A program made the translations under genes and the position numbers. A model generated the notes under the pieces. That model ran no database searches. It saw only the letters and a list, made by a program, of their open reading frames with translations, and was not told the origin of the DNA. 64,000 nt of DNA from Eutreptiella sp. 'Long Island Sound 2002' (lineage: Eukaryota > Euglenozoa > Euglenophyceae > Eutreptiales > Eutreptiaceae): NCBI GenBank assembly GCA_964036045.1, contig OZ038384.1, positions 58,315,355-58,379,354 of the forward strand. The letters run 5' to 3'. This document shows, piece by piece, positions 54,498 through 64,000 of the stretch (positions are counted from its first letter, which is position 1; each line of letters starts with the position of its first letter).

Positions 54498-55765
54498 CCT
54501 GGGTAGCCTAAACAAGGTTTACCGTGCGCACTTCGCGTGGCCTACCCTTTAATGCGTGTGTGAATGCGCGAGCATGCACTTGTAACGTGGGCAAACCTGC
54601 CCATCTCAACCTCAATCACGACTCCACCAGGGGGTGGCCCCACCTGGGCTTACTCACCTTACCTACCGCTGGAGAGAGAGAGCAAGTGAGCGGCGCACGT
54701 GAAGAACGTTGCTATGCACTTGTGTGTATGTCTAATCACCCTGATCTGACCGCTAATCATCTGCAATCTTTCTAATCAATCCCTCTATCGCGTCCTATCG
54801 TTGTTAGCGCTGCTACAAGACTCGTTCACGGAGACACGAGACGAGCAATGTGTATGCGGCATACGAGACGAGCATACCTGTAGTTTATACCTGATTCATT
54901 GAAGTCTTTTCGATTGATTTTCGAATTCTTGAATTTTCGATACTTCTATTAGTGTGGGTGGAATCTGTATGTTTATTTATTAATGTGCGTCTCGTCATTT
55001 TGAAGACTACGTCAGACATACGTTTATAATTCCATTATTTCTCCATTTTCCGGCGCTTCGCTAGGAGCCGCTCCTGCGCGCCGCCTTTTTATGCGTATGA
55101 ATTTCTGGATTTAAAAAATCCAGAGATGACTATAAATTTTATAAAAATGTGCTTCTGATGCACAATTGGATTCTGCTCAGGTGTGTTGTTTCAGAAAAAT
55201 TCTAGGCCGTCATTTGACGGATTTTGATGTCGTCGCTCCGTTTTTGCGTGGATTCGTCCATAATTCTCCCATTCCTGCCTCTGCAGATACCCACGCGCAG
55301 CTTCGCTGAGTAGGCCGTGTTCGGGCCGAAACGCAGCAGCCCGGAGAGACTGAGCAGAACCGAAGACCCCACCAAGGGGCAAATTAATTTCTTTCACGAC
55401 TCCCTTCGCCCTAAGACAGGTCACAGGTCGCCAGCAGGTTTAGGAGAACCCATGCGAGTATGTATATTGTGTCTTGCGTTGGGTTTGTGTCGCGCTGCGT
55501 CTTGGAGGGAGGGATGCACATGCACATGTTTTGGCAAGCTCCCAAACTAACCCAACCAAGCCATAGGAGCCCCGGCAGCGCCATGAGCGCTGAGTCTTCT
55601 GTAGGAAATGTTACATACAGAGCAGCAAAGGAGCGCCAGCCATGGTGAGCGCCCATTTTTCTGTGTGAGGGAAACTATAGGTATTTTAAAGTAGATGCGG
55701 AAACCAAGGAAAGGCCAAGAAAAAATCCCTTTTTCCTAAAATGCGACAGTGGTGGCCACCACAGC

Positions 55766-55775
55766 ACAAGGGGGG
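55766..55775 (+). promoter_or_regulatory. Polypurine tract, copy 3
   Basis: ACAAGGGGGG directly before the 3' LTR. Confidence 0.8.
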
Positions 55776-56561
55776 AGTAAGAAAAAGTGCTTTTCCATTG
55801 CTTTGAGGCATACTCTAGTTGTATTAGGGATGCACTGAGCATACAGGCATTTTTATCTTAGTATTGGCCCAACCAAAAGTGGTGATAACACATTTTGACC
55901 TATGGAACCAAACACCCAATCAGGATATGGAGTGGACCCCTTAATCCCCCTTCAATGTGAGGCAAATCATCTTTTCCTGAGTTGACTGAGAACTGACATA
56001 TCCAAGGCAGAGCCTATGAATTTATCTATGTTTTCCCATGAATTCTTAGCTATCCTAGTGGTATGCACCCTAGGGGGCTGGGCACCTCTTTTTGAGAGGT
56101 CCTGGGTTCAATTCCTGGTCAGCCTAGCTAAGTAGGAAGATCCCATGTGACATGGCAGTGACCTCATCGCCACATGCCCTGCCACCTCAGCACATATGGG
56201 ACCCAAAACAAAGAGTGCACATCTCCTGAGATGGCACTATGGAGTGAGAGTGACCATGGGGCAGTTTTCCAACTCTTTTCCAAAACATTTTAGCTATCTT
56301 TGTGAATATGCATTCCGATTTGACCTGAGTTGCAGTTTCTGTGAATATCCAATCATCTTTCACTGTTTACACTGCAGCCCTTCATGCTTTGATCCTGATT
56401 CTCTTCTCCTTGCACACTTCTGGATTGGGTTATCCTGGATTGACTATATTTCTGCAAACAAAAGGTTTTCATCTTCCAAAAAAAGCAGCAGGAAACCCTA
56501 CACCTACAGCAAGCAGCAGGAGAAGCAAAAACACAGTGCTGAAACCACTATAAACTTTTCT
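55776..56561 (+). repeat. 3' LTR of Ty3 copy 3
   Basis: Matches 45217-46003 with about ten differences; it is followed directly by LINE 2 sequence. Confidence 0.9.
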
Positions 56562-57537
56562 TGACCCTACCTGCAGCCCTTCGCAGCTGTCTAGCTCCTG
56601 GCGCAGCGCTGCTGCAAGGACGGTGGGGAGCATGAGGAGCAGGGGCCCCAGAATGTCGCTCAGCCGGGACAGGGCGTCGTCGTACACAGGCCCCCCATTT
56701 TTGAAGTGCGCCACGGTGAGCAGGGCGGCTCCGCCCTCCAGGGGGAGCCACCGGAGGGTGGCCGCCTTGCGTCCCCATGTGTGTATCTCCGTGGCTCGGA
56801 TCACGTTGGCGGTGTGGAGGACGATACGGGGGGGGGGGGGCGCTCGGATGAGGAGGGCACGTCCCCACACCACCCCACTTGTGGCTCCAGGGCCGCCTGT
56901 AGCCATTCCTCTGCCGCCGCGTCCCACGGGTGGTCAGGGCCCGCCCCGCGGATCATAGTGGGCCGTGGCCCGGTGTGCGGCCCCCACCCCTCGAGTGGGA
57001 CGGCAGCGTACCGTTGTGCGGGGGCCTCTGGGGCGCGCGTGGCGGCGCACCACCGGCCCCATTCGCGCGCCCACTCCTCGCCCACTATACGGGACTCCCG
57101 TGCGGTCATGAAGCCGCGCCCGATGATCCACTGTGGGAAGAGGGCGTCTTGTAGCTGCTTGGAGAAACCCCCCGGCAGGTCCCGGTACGGGTGGAGGTCC
57201 TCTTGCGGCAGGCGCTCCAGGGTGCCATTCACGACACGGAGGGAGGCTACGAAGTCCTTGCCAGGGCGCGGGGGAGGAGGGGGGCAGCTGCCCTCTGCCG
57301 CGGTGAGCCATCGGTGCATCCGGGCCGCCGCGCTTAGGGGCTCGCGGAGGAGTTGCTCCAGCCGGTGATTGCGAAGCTCCCACGCGAAATCCCCCAGCCG
57401 GAGCACGTGGTGGAGGAAATCGTCTACGGAGGTCCCTCCCGGCGGGTCGTAGCGGGCTATGGCGCGGAGCTGCGCCTCTGCCGCCTCGGGCACCAGCCCA
57501 GAGCAGAAGACTTCTGTCCATGCGGCGCCCGCGGAGC
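56562..57537 (-). pseudogene. LINE 2 ORF2, region after RNase H (right of Ty3 insertion)
   Basis: The frame from 57493 (PEAAEAQLRAIARYDPP...) encodes an unfamiliar region with VASLRVVNGTLERLPQEDL, shifts frame near 56880 and continues as RIVLHTANVIRATEIHTWGRKAATLRWLPLEGG to LDSCEGLQVG at the Ty3 junction. It joins in phase to 45216. A stretch of ten G near 56830 is a likely place for indels or sequencing error. Confidence 0.6.
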
Positions 57538-57538
57538 G

Positions 57539-59701
57539 TCACGAGGCCACCCATAGAGCCTTGTCCCCGGGCGGGAGGTGACGGGCTGCCTCTTGCAGCA
57601 CCTGGCAGTAGTGGGGCCAGAGGAGCCGCGAGTGGGCGCATGCCACGTGCATGTGCACCGGGGTCTCCTCCGGGCCGCCGCAGAGGATGCACAGTTGCGA
57701 GAGGACAGCAACGCCGGAGAGCCGCTCCTTTCGGACGCGGAGCCTGCGTTGCACCGGCATGTGGCCGTCCCTGGCCCGCATCGCCCGGTGGTTGGTGGCC
57801 GTCGCGCCGAGGACCCGGGCGTGGACATAGGCTGTGGCGTGGGCCGCGCCCAGGGGTGTGTGTCCTCGGTGCGTCAGCGCATGGTCCGTCTGTGCCCGCT
57901 GCGCGACCGCGCCGAGCGTCCGCATCCTGGGGGGCCGTAGGTCGAGGTGGCCGTCATGACCGGCGACTATGAGCTGGGCGTGGCTGGGACCCGCGGGCGT
58001 GTTCGGTAGGATGGTGTCCTGGGATGCCGCCCAGTCCGCCTTGTGCAGAAGGGCGTCGCTGTGGTGGGAGGTGGCTCGGGCATACCAAAAAGGGTGCTCG
58101 GTGTGTTGCCCTCGCGCACGCAGGCCGTCCCGGAGCCATCGCAGGGGCATCTGGTTGACCACCTTCGCCGCGCCCGCGGGGACCCCCGTGGCCCGCTCGC
58201 GATCCACGTGTCGCAGGAGGTGGAGGATGACTTCGGCGTCCACCGTATGGACCCATGGCCGGTGGGCGCCGTATTGCAGGGGGAGGGAGGCGGCCACCCC
58301 CTCCCCATCGGGCACCGTGCCCGAGATGGCCACTGCCCACGCGCGGGTGAGGTCGGCGGCGAGAGCGACGCTGGTGGCGTGCTTGCAGCGCCCGCCACCC
58401 GACCCATCGGAGGAGGTGTGGCACCAGGCCTCCAGGATCCAGTAGTACCTGGTGGGGCTGAGCCACCCCGCGTTGAGGTCCGCGGAGTGCCACCGGACGT
58501 CGGGGTGGCTGGGGGTCAGTTGGTCCACGCTCAGCGCCCTGGTGTCGCCAGGGTGGACAGCTGGGTGGTCGTGTAGTCGGACCTCTGCTCCAGCTATCGT
58601 GCTTGCCCGGGACCAGAGCGCCATCACATGTTCCCTGAGCCACGCCGGGCCTCTGCGCTGATGTACCACCAGGTGTCCCGTGTCCTCCGGCTGGTCCCGC
58701 AGCGCGTGCACTGCCATGTGTGGGTCGTGCGGCACCTCCGTAACTACCAGCAGGGCGGTGCCACGGGGGAGCCCATGGGGCCTGGGCTGGCCTGCCCCCA
58801 CCTGCACTATCACCCACTTGGCCTGGAGCTGCGCTTGTTCCGTCGCTCGGGTGCACTGGCCGTCCGTAGTCACCAACCATACCGGCGTCGGCGCGTGGGG
58901 CCGTGGACATAGAGGCTCGGGCCATGCCGCATCCGCGTTAGGTTCTTGGTGCTCACCGTCCGCGAGTACGTCGCGGAGGATGTACAGGAGGGCCGCCGGT
59001 GGGTGGTATGCCGCCCCCGGCGTTGGGGGGGATAGGCCGCCCCGACGGCGGTAGCCTCCGGCGTGAAGGTGCAGGCCGCCCGGGCTCACCCGTGGGCCAG
59101 TGTGGGCGTCCTGCTTAGCCCTCGTGGGGTGGACGAGCCTCAGGCGGGGGTCCCGCGTGCCGGTGGGGTGGAAAAGGTGGACCAAAGCGTCGCGCCACCC
59201 GGGGTGGTCGGTGGGCCCCTGCTCGCGGCGGCAGTAGTGAAGGTGTTCATCGGCGCACTGGTTGAGGCATTCCCGCACCACCGTCGGCCACGGGTCGTTG
59301 TTGTCGGGGAAGGGGTGGTGCGGCCCGTGGTGCCCATGCCCCGGTGTCTTGTGTGGCACCGTCAGGCGGCACTTGTCGCGGTGCGGCAGCTTGGCGGTGC
59401 GCAGCGTGACGATGTTGCCCGGGGGGGACTGTAGTTGGACGTGGCCTACCCTGGGATACGTGATGGGGTTGTAGAGCGCCACTCCCAGGGCGGCCAGGGC
59501 CCGGGGTATGCGGTGGACCCAGTCGCCCCCTGCCAGGGTTGCGAATTCCGAGGTGGGTAGTGCACCTCGGGGCATATGCCGTGCGCACCGGCGATTTTCC
59601 AAAACATCCTGGTGACCTCGGCACGCACGGAGGCTGAGCGGTGGTGGACGAGTGTGCCCACAAGGGCCACCGCAGCCTGCTGGCACCGCGTTGGCACCCA
59701 C
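57539..59701 (-). pseudogene. LINE 2 ORF2: RNase H-like and zinc-binding region
   Basis: A 720-codon frame. The middle holds SSDGSGGGRCKHATSVAL (first acidic residue of an RNase H fold), VHTVDAEVILHLLRHV (second) and ATSHHSDALLHKADWAAS (last), the order expected of LINE-type RNase H. The end has CILCGGPEETPVHMHVACAHSR, a Cys/His cluster resembling LINE C-terminal zinc knuckles. The join to the RT frame near 59500 requires a frame change. The upstream part of this frame is partly antiparallel low-complexity sequence, so its true start is unclear. Confidence 0.6.
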
Positions 59702-61664
59702 GTGAGCCCTAGGGGCCCGTCATCCTGCAGGCTGTCCCGCGAGGCGTCGAAGGCGTATCGAGCCCTGTCCTTCACGACCTGGACCGTGATGTGGTCCGGG
59801 TGGCGCGCGGTGTCGGAGTCGTCGGCGATGAAGGGGGCAACGTATTGCGTCACTCCGCCTAGGATCGCCAGGATGACGTCCTGTACCACTTTCGGCGGCG
59901 CGAGGGTGTTGAGGAACCAGTGGTGCACCGCCGCCAGGCGCAGGCATTCTTTGCGCTGCAGGGAGAATTCCCCGTCCGGCTGCAGCTGGAGTCCCAGGGA
60001 GGGGACGGAGTCCGCCGCCGGCATCCAGTGCCATGGGTTTTCCAGGTGGGAACAGAGGCGCAGCTGCAGGCCCGGGACCCCCTCCGTGGTGGCCATGGCG
60101 CACTTGCGGGAGTTGAGCTCCATGCCCATCATTCCCAGGTACGCGGCCACTGCTTCCACGCCCTCGACGAAGTGCTGCAGCGTGTAGGCCACTACCAGCA
60201 GGTCGTCTATGTAGGCTTTGATGAGGCCCCTTTCGGCCTCTCCGGGCGGACGCAGGCGGTGCCCCTGGGCCCTGAGCAGGGGCTCCAGGAGGAGCGCGTA
60301 CAGCAGGAGGCTTTCGGGGTTGCCCTGCCAGACGCCGCGCAGCATGTGGACGGGCTGTGTCAGCCCTTGCGCGGTGACGATGCGCAGCCTGACGCACGTG
60401 CGGAGGAGAAGCAGGAGGTCGATGACCTCCGGCGGCACGGAGAGGTGGCTTAGGATGAGGTGGAGGGCGCCCTGCAGGGCGGTGTCGAAGGCCTTGCGGG
60501 CATCGAAGGAGAAGACGTAGTTGGGCCTTCCCCGTTGGAGCTGCCGCTGCGCCATGAACAGGGGAGGGCCGGTGTTCGAGCAGGGGAGGGCCCCTTGTTG
60601 CCGGTCGCTGACCACTCCGTGCCGTGTGAGCACCTCCGTGATGCGCTGGGTGAGGGGGCCCGTGAGCAGCTTCATGTCCAGCTAGCCCAGGGCTATGGGC
60701 CTGTAGTCGTCCAGTCTGGCAGAGTCCAGTACCTTGGGGCTGGGCCAGTTGTGCGCGTCCCTCGAGTGCATCGGCGGCGGGGCGCCGTGGAGGATGGCCC
60801 CGTAGGAGTGGACCAGGAGCCACTGGACCGGTGCCGGGAGGGCCTTGATGAAACGGGCCTCCACGTGGTTGGGACCTGGGGCCTTGCCATCGGCCTTGTC
60901 CAGGGCGGACTGCAGGTCCTGCATGGAGTACTGCTGGACCTGAGCCCAGGCCCCTTCAGGGACCCGGGGCACGTGGCGGCCGAGGACCGCTTGGAAGCCG
61001 GGAAGGTCCACCGGGCGTTTTCATACAGTTCCCGCCAGAAGGCGCGAACCGCAAACATCACGCTGTTGGCCTCTGTGAGGAGCATTTGGGTGTTGGGAAC
61101 CGGCACATTCCAGAGGCCCAACGGGCCCGGGGCCTCTACCTCTATGGCCACCTGCACGGCTTTCCACCGCTGAGCGATGTCCTGGGCGTGGCGGCGCCAG
61201 AAATCTTTGATGGCGCGCTTGCGGTCAGCCGCCAGGAGTGCGTGCAAGTCGCGGATGTCCTCTTCGAGGGAGGCTGCTTGCCTCTCCAGCTCCTCCTGTA
61301 GCTGGTCCTGCGTGGCCGGGCGGAATCCGGGCGACGCACCTCGCAGCTCCTCTGTGAGCCAGAGCGCCGCCTCAGATTGGATGCCATGCCGTGCCCCGTC
61401 CGCCTGGTAGGCTGCCGGGGCGCACGCTGCCAGGGTGTCGTAGCGGAGGATCGCCGCCTGGAGCCGTTTCCCGCTCTCATGCAGGGGGGTCCCCTCCTGC
61501 CGGGTCCGTCCCCGCCGGGGACGGCTGCCGGCGTCCCACCACGTGCGCCAGGGCGTCATGCGCCGCGTGGAGGTGTTCGAACACCTTGTCCACTGCGGCC
61601 GCGGGCATGGACCGGTAGGCTTGCTGCTCTGCGGGCCCCAGCCAGGGCGCCAGGGAGGGCTCAT
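59446..61664 (-). pseudogene. LINE 2 ORF2: reverse transcriptase
   Basis: N-terminal part in one frame (HESGKRLQAAILRYD...AFWRELYENA, 61480-61020), then a frameshift to DLPGFQAVLGRHVP, KAPGPNHVEARFIKALP and LDDYRPIALG, a TAG at 60682-60684, and onward in phase: LLTGPLTQRITEVL, QQGALP, FSFDARKAFDTA, LRGVWQGNPESLLLYALLLEPLL and the active site KAYIDDLLVVAYT, then LGMMGMELNSRKC. These are the ordered RT motifs of non-LTR elements. It copies LINE RNA at the nicked target. Confidence 0.88.
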
Positions 61665-62604
61665 CCTGCGCGGCGGTAACCGCTGCCCACAGGCAGCGTT
61701 GGACGGGCGCGGCCTCGGCGTCGTACGGGAGGAGGCGGCCCTCCGTGTGGCTGTAGGGGGTGGGCATCGCCGCGTGCCCTGCCGCGTTGAGGAGGCCTGG
61801 CAGGGCGAGGCGGACTGGGAGGTGGTCCGACCCGACCACTTGGGGGTGTGCCATGCCGCGGGCCCAGACGCTCTACCGCAAGGACCACGGCAGGAGGGGC
61901 TCGTTGACCAGGAAGGTGTCCACCCTTTGCCGGGACGGGTGGAGCGTGGGGGTCATGTCCTCCACGCCGCCTGTCGTGGCCCTCCGGAAACCGCAGGCCT
62001 CCCAGCCCGCTCGGAAGTGCTCTGTGGCAGGGTTGGTGGTGGCATCCATGTAGATGTTGGTGTCGCCGGCGATGACCACCGGGTGTCTCAAACCGAGGCT
62101 GCGCGCCGTGGCATACATTTGTATGTCGGCCCAGAACGCCGCCCTTCCCGCCCATGGGGAGCAGCCTGCCTGCGGTCCGTGGACGTGGATGAGGGTGAGG
62201 CCTCCCCCGTCCGTGCAAATCTCCAGGGCCGCGGCCTTCCCGGGGACGTTTTCTGTCAAACTGAGCACCTCGTGCTCTGCCACGTACTTGCTGCTGACCG
62301 CGGTGAGGAAGCCCTCTCCTCCCCCTCTCGAGGTGGAGGTGGCCCCTGTCTCCGCCAGCCGGCTGCCGAAGAAGGGAGTGTACCCCTTGTTCCGGAGCGC
62401 CGCGGCCACGTGCATCTCCTGCGCCCGGCTGGCGATCCCTGTTTCCTGGAGCATGATGGCAAAGCCCCCCTCCCGGGGTAGCATGCCGGTGATGAGGTGC
62501 TCCTTGTCGGTACAGCCGCCGGCCCCCGGTGCCGCCGGAGCGTGTCCCGGAGGGACTGGTCTGGTGGGACGAGGCCGTTGCGCAGGTTCCATGAGAGGAG
62601 CCAT
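61477..62604 (-). pseudogene. LINE 2 ORF2: APE-type endonuclease
   Basis: From an ATG at 62604 (MAPLMEPAQRPRP). Motifs in order: IMLQETGIA (QE), TLIHVHGPQ, VIAGDTNIYMDA (GD-x-N), QRVDTFLVNEPLL, then a TAG at 61873-61875, and in the same frame VVGSDHLPVRL (SDH). These match the catalytic residues of apurinic/apyrimidinic-endonuclease-like LINE nucleases. ORF2 starts about 30 bases before the ORF1 stop at 62634 would be passed, so the two ORFs are nearly adjacent. One stop makes this copy inactive. Confidence 0.85.
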
Positions 62605-62633
62605 AAGGCGTCGTCCGCCGCGTCCTGCTGGAG

Positions 62634-63725
62634 TCAGCTGTCCCGCATCGGCATTGCCGCTGGGTCCGCTGGAGCAGCCAGGTCTCCTGGGTGTGCTGGG
62701 GCCATGGGGTGTGGGGAGCCCGCTCCCAGCAGGGCCCACAAGGGGGCCAGGGGGGCCAGTCCCGCGGGGATGGATCCTTGTTGGGCTGCACGGCCAGCCC
62801 CCGGGGCCGCTCTGGGCGCCTTCTCCTCGCTCTCCACGTGGCCGGCCGCCTGGGGCGGGGGGCGCCGGGCGTATGGGGCTTGCCACGGGCACCTCCGTGC
62901 CCTCCCCTGGAGCATGTGGGAGGCCGCCTCCTTGTCGTCCACCGGGGCGGCGGCGTGCACCGCGTGCCACGCCAGGTGTTCCAGCATCGCCCCGCTTGTG
63001 TAGTACTTGTCTGCACATAGGGGGCATTTCGGTGGCTCCGTGGCCCCCCGCGCTGAGGGTAGCGGCACCGACTTTCGGATGGCGCCCTCCGGCGCTGGGT
63101 GGAAGGGCAGCTTGGCCTGCGGAACCGTGTGTGGCGCCAGCGCGCAGCCGGGGGCCGCCGCATCGAGGGCTCGTGTCGCCGGCGCGGGTCCAGGACTCTG
63201 GACGGCGTCGCGCTGCGCGTCTGCCTGCAGCCACTCTTGCCAGTGCGTGGCGCTGATTTGGCGGTCGGGCTTGCCCCTCCATCGCAGGTCCTGGAAACCC
63301 TGTAGCCAGTGGTACAATGTGGTCGGGACCGCCAGCTGGAGCTCTAGGTCGGCGGGTTGCGCCGCTGCCGGCCACACCCCCGGCTTCGCTGCCTTGGCGA
63401 TGTCCTTCAGGCGGACTTGGAGCAGGAGGGCGTGGTGTTTGCCCTCCCGCAGCGCCTTGACGATCATGCGAGCGCAGTCTGCCACGCGGATTACGGCCTC
63501 GGGCCCCGGCAGGCGCTCGGGGTCGCAGACGGCGACGTGCTCGTCCGCGGGGCTGAACATGCAAACTACCCACTGCGGGTTCTGCTGTCCCCGTTGGGCC
63601 ACCGCGAGGGTAGCCGCCGGGCGGGCGTGCGTGATTGGCCCCGCGTGGAGGTCCAGGAGGTCCGTGGCCCTGATGGCGTCTCCCTGCCATGCGGCCCGTA
63701 GATGCTCAACATAAACGCTCAACAT
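62634..63725 (-). CDS. LINE 2 ORF1 with C2H2-type zinc finger
   Basis: 363 codons. The first ATG overlaps the flanking GCTCAACAT sequence, so the element's own start may be inside. A globular N-terminal half (QNPQWVVCMFSPADEHVAVCD, RMIVKALREGKHHALLLQVRLKDIAKA) is followed by CPLCADKYYTSGAMLEHLAWH, a C-x2-C...H-x3-H zinc finger, then an Ala/Pro-rich tail. LINE ORF1 proteins bind RNA; that role is inferred from position and the finger. Confidence 0.6.
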   Translation of the reverse strand: MLSVYVEHLRAAWQGDAIRATDLLDLHAGPITHARPAATLAVAQRGQQNPQWVVCMFSPADEHVAVCDPERLPGPEAVIRVADCARMIVKALREGKHHALLLQVRLKDIAKAAKPGVWPAAAQPADLELQLAVPTTLYHWLQGFQDLRWRGKPDRQISATHWQEWLQADAQRDAVQSPGPAPATRALDAAAPGCALAPHTVPQAKLPFHPAPEGAIRKSVPLPSARGATEPPKCPLCADKYYTSGAMLEHLAWHAVHAAAPVDDKEAASHMLQGRARRCPWQAPYARRPPPQAAGHVESEEKAPRAAPGAGRAAQQGSIPAGLAPLAPLWALLGAGSPHPMAPAHPGDLAAPADPAAMPMRDS

Positions 63726-63727
63726 GC

Positions 63728-64000
63728 AATAGGGTCCATAATTGATCTGCCCTACGTAGTTCTATGAGGACCTTTTGCTCAAAAGACCCGGAGTTTTGGA
63801 TCGCAGCGACGAACAATCAATTCGTATCCACTCAACGTTTGTTGATTAACTGCACGTTGTGAGGAATGAATCTCTTTTCCAACCCTCGCGATCATTGACC
63901 TAGGTCATTTGGTCTAAAGAGCTAGTTTATCCTCAAATTTGCTACCCAAGCACTACGGGTACGTTCCGCTTCGTTAACTTTCGCTAGATCGCCTGGTACA
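63728..64000. other. Unannotated flank
   Basis: Sequence of moderate GC outside LINE 2 with no gene or repeat that I can see. Confidence 0.5.

Larger units (their letters stand above)
53516..55765 (+). other. Long noncoding 3' region of Ty3 copy 3
   Basis: Nearly identical to 1869-4111 and without credible genes; it holds the three conserved hairpins. Confidence 0.75.
45217..56561 (+). mobile_element. Ty3/gypsy LTR retrotransposon, copy 3 (both LTRs)
   Basis: Two LTRs of 787 and 786 bp differ at about ten positions. Between them lie a primer-binding site, gag, protease, a methyltransferase-like domain, RT, RNase H, integrase, chromodomain, a 2.25-kb noncoding region and a polypurine tract. 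It is inserted in LINE 2 ORF2, with CGACC on the left (45212-45216) and TGACC on the right (56562-56566): a 5-bp duplication with one change. LTR divergence and several stops point to an older insertion. Confidence 0.93.
37986..63715 (-). mobile_element. LINE 2: non-LTR retrotransposon, interrupted by Ty3 copy 3
   Basis: The 3' end GCGGGTACTAGACGCC is the same as in LINE 1. On the minus strand it encodes ORF1 with a zinc finger (63725-62634), ORF2 with APE-type endonuclease, RT and an RNase H-like region, and a GC-rich 3' part. Ty3 copy 3 lies at 45217-56561 within ORF2. GCTCAACATGC occurs at both outer edges (37949-37959 and 63717-63727), a candidate target duplication with 27 filler bases before the 3' end. 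Without the Ty3 insert it is about 14.4 kb, long for a LINE; in-frame stops and frameshifts show it is dead. Confidence 0.85.

Overview
The window looks like a repeat-rich nuclear genome of a eukaryotic microbe. There is no operon structure and no clear host gene. Introns with GT-AG ends are visible, and nearly all coding sequence belongs to mobile elements nested inside one another. The Ty3-type elements, with a CCHC Gag, a chromodomain and a very long structured 3' region, together with TET/JBP-like oxygenase genes, resemble what I know of dinoflagellate genomes. That placement is inference and nothing here proves the host.

Layout, left to right. (1) 1-4918 is the 3' half of Ty3 copy 1 (RNase H, integrase, chromodomain, 2.25-kb noncoding region, polypurine tract, 3' LTR). 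It sits inside Ty3 copy 2, a diverged family running from 4919 to about 31.6 kb. (2) Copy 2 is broken by LINE 1 (minus strand, 6370-16901, 5' truncated, flanked by an identical 316-bp duplication of the target). LINE 1 is itself broken by DNA transposon A (9540-16397). (3) The pol region of copy 2 contains a 2534-bp tandem duplication (17853-22920). Its 3' LTR is split by DNA transposon B (26029-31103). (4) 31540-33779 is a decayed gene with a TET/JBP-like oxygenase domain (locus C), followed by about 4.2 kb of AT-rich sequence with no genes. (5) LINE 2 (minus strand, 37986 to about 63715) carries a zinc-finger ORF1, an APE-type endonuclease, reverse transcriptase, an RNase H-like region and a GC-rich 3' region. 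Ty3 copy 3 (45217-56561, both LTRs present) is inserted in its ORF2; removing it restores the ORF2 frame.

The most unusual content is DNA transposons A and B. Each has terminal inverted repeats, a putative transposase of no family I recognise, a second gene that can be joined to the transposase by a phase-0 intron, and its own private short repeat, found in its introns and end regions. In A the repeat is a perfect palindrome (20-bp core GTGCGCGAGGCCTCGCGCAC, ten copies), and each of the four introns I can define holds one copy. In B it is a GGTTCAACCG / CGGTTGAACC family. A's second gene has an NGQHG motif reminiscent of DGQHR/ParB-like proteins. B's second gene ends in a TET/JBP-like 2-oxoglutarate oxygenase domain related to locus C.

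The Ty3 elements also deserve attention. Between protease and RT they carry an extra domain with an NPPF motif like adenine methyltransferases. Their RT active site reads HIDD. Their 3' noncoding regions keep hairpins between diverged families by compensatory change. Most coding regions carry a few in-frame stops or frameshifts, which I read as ordinary decay.
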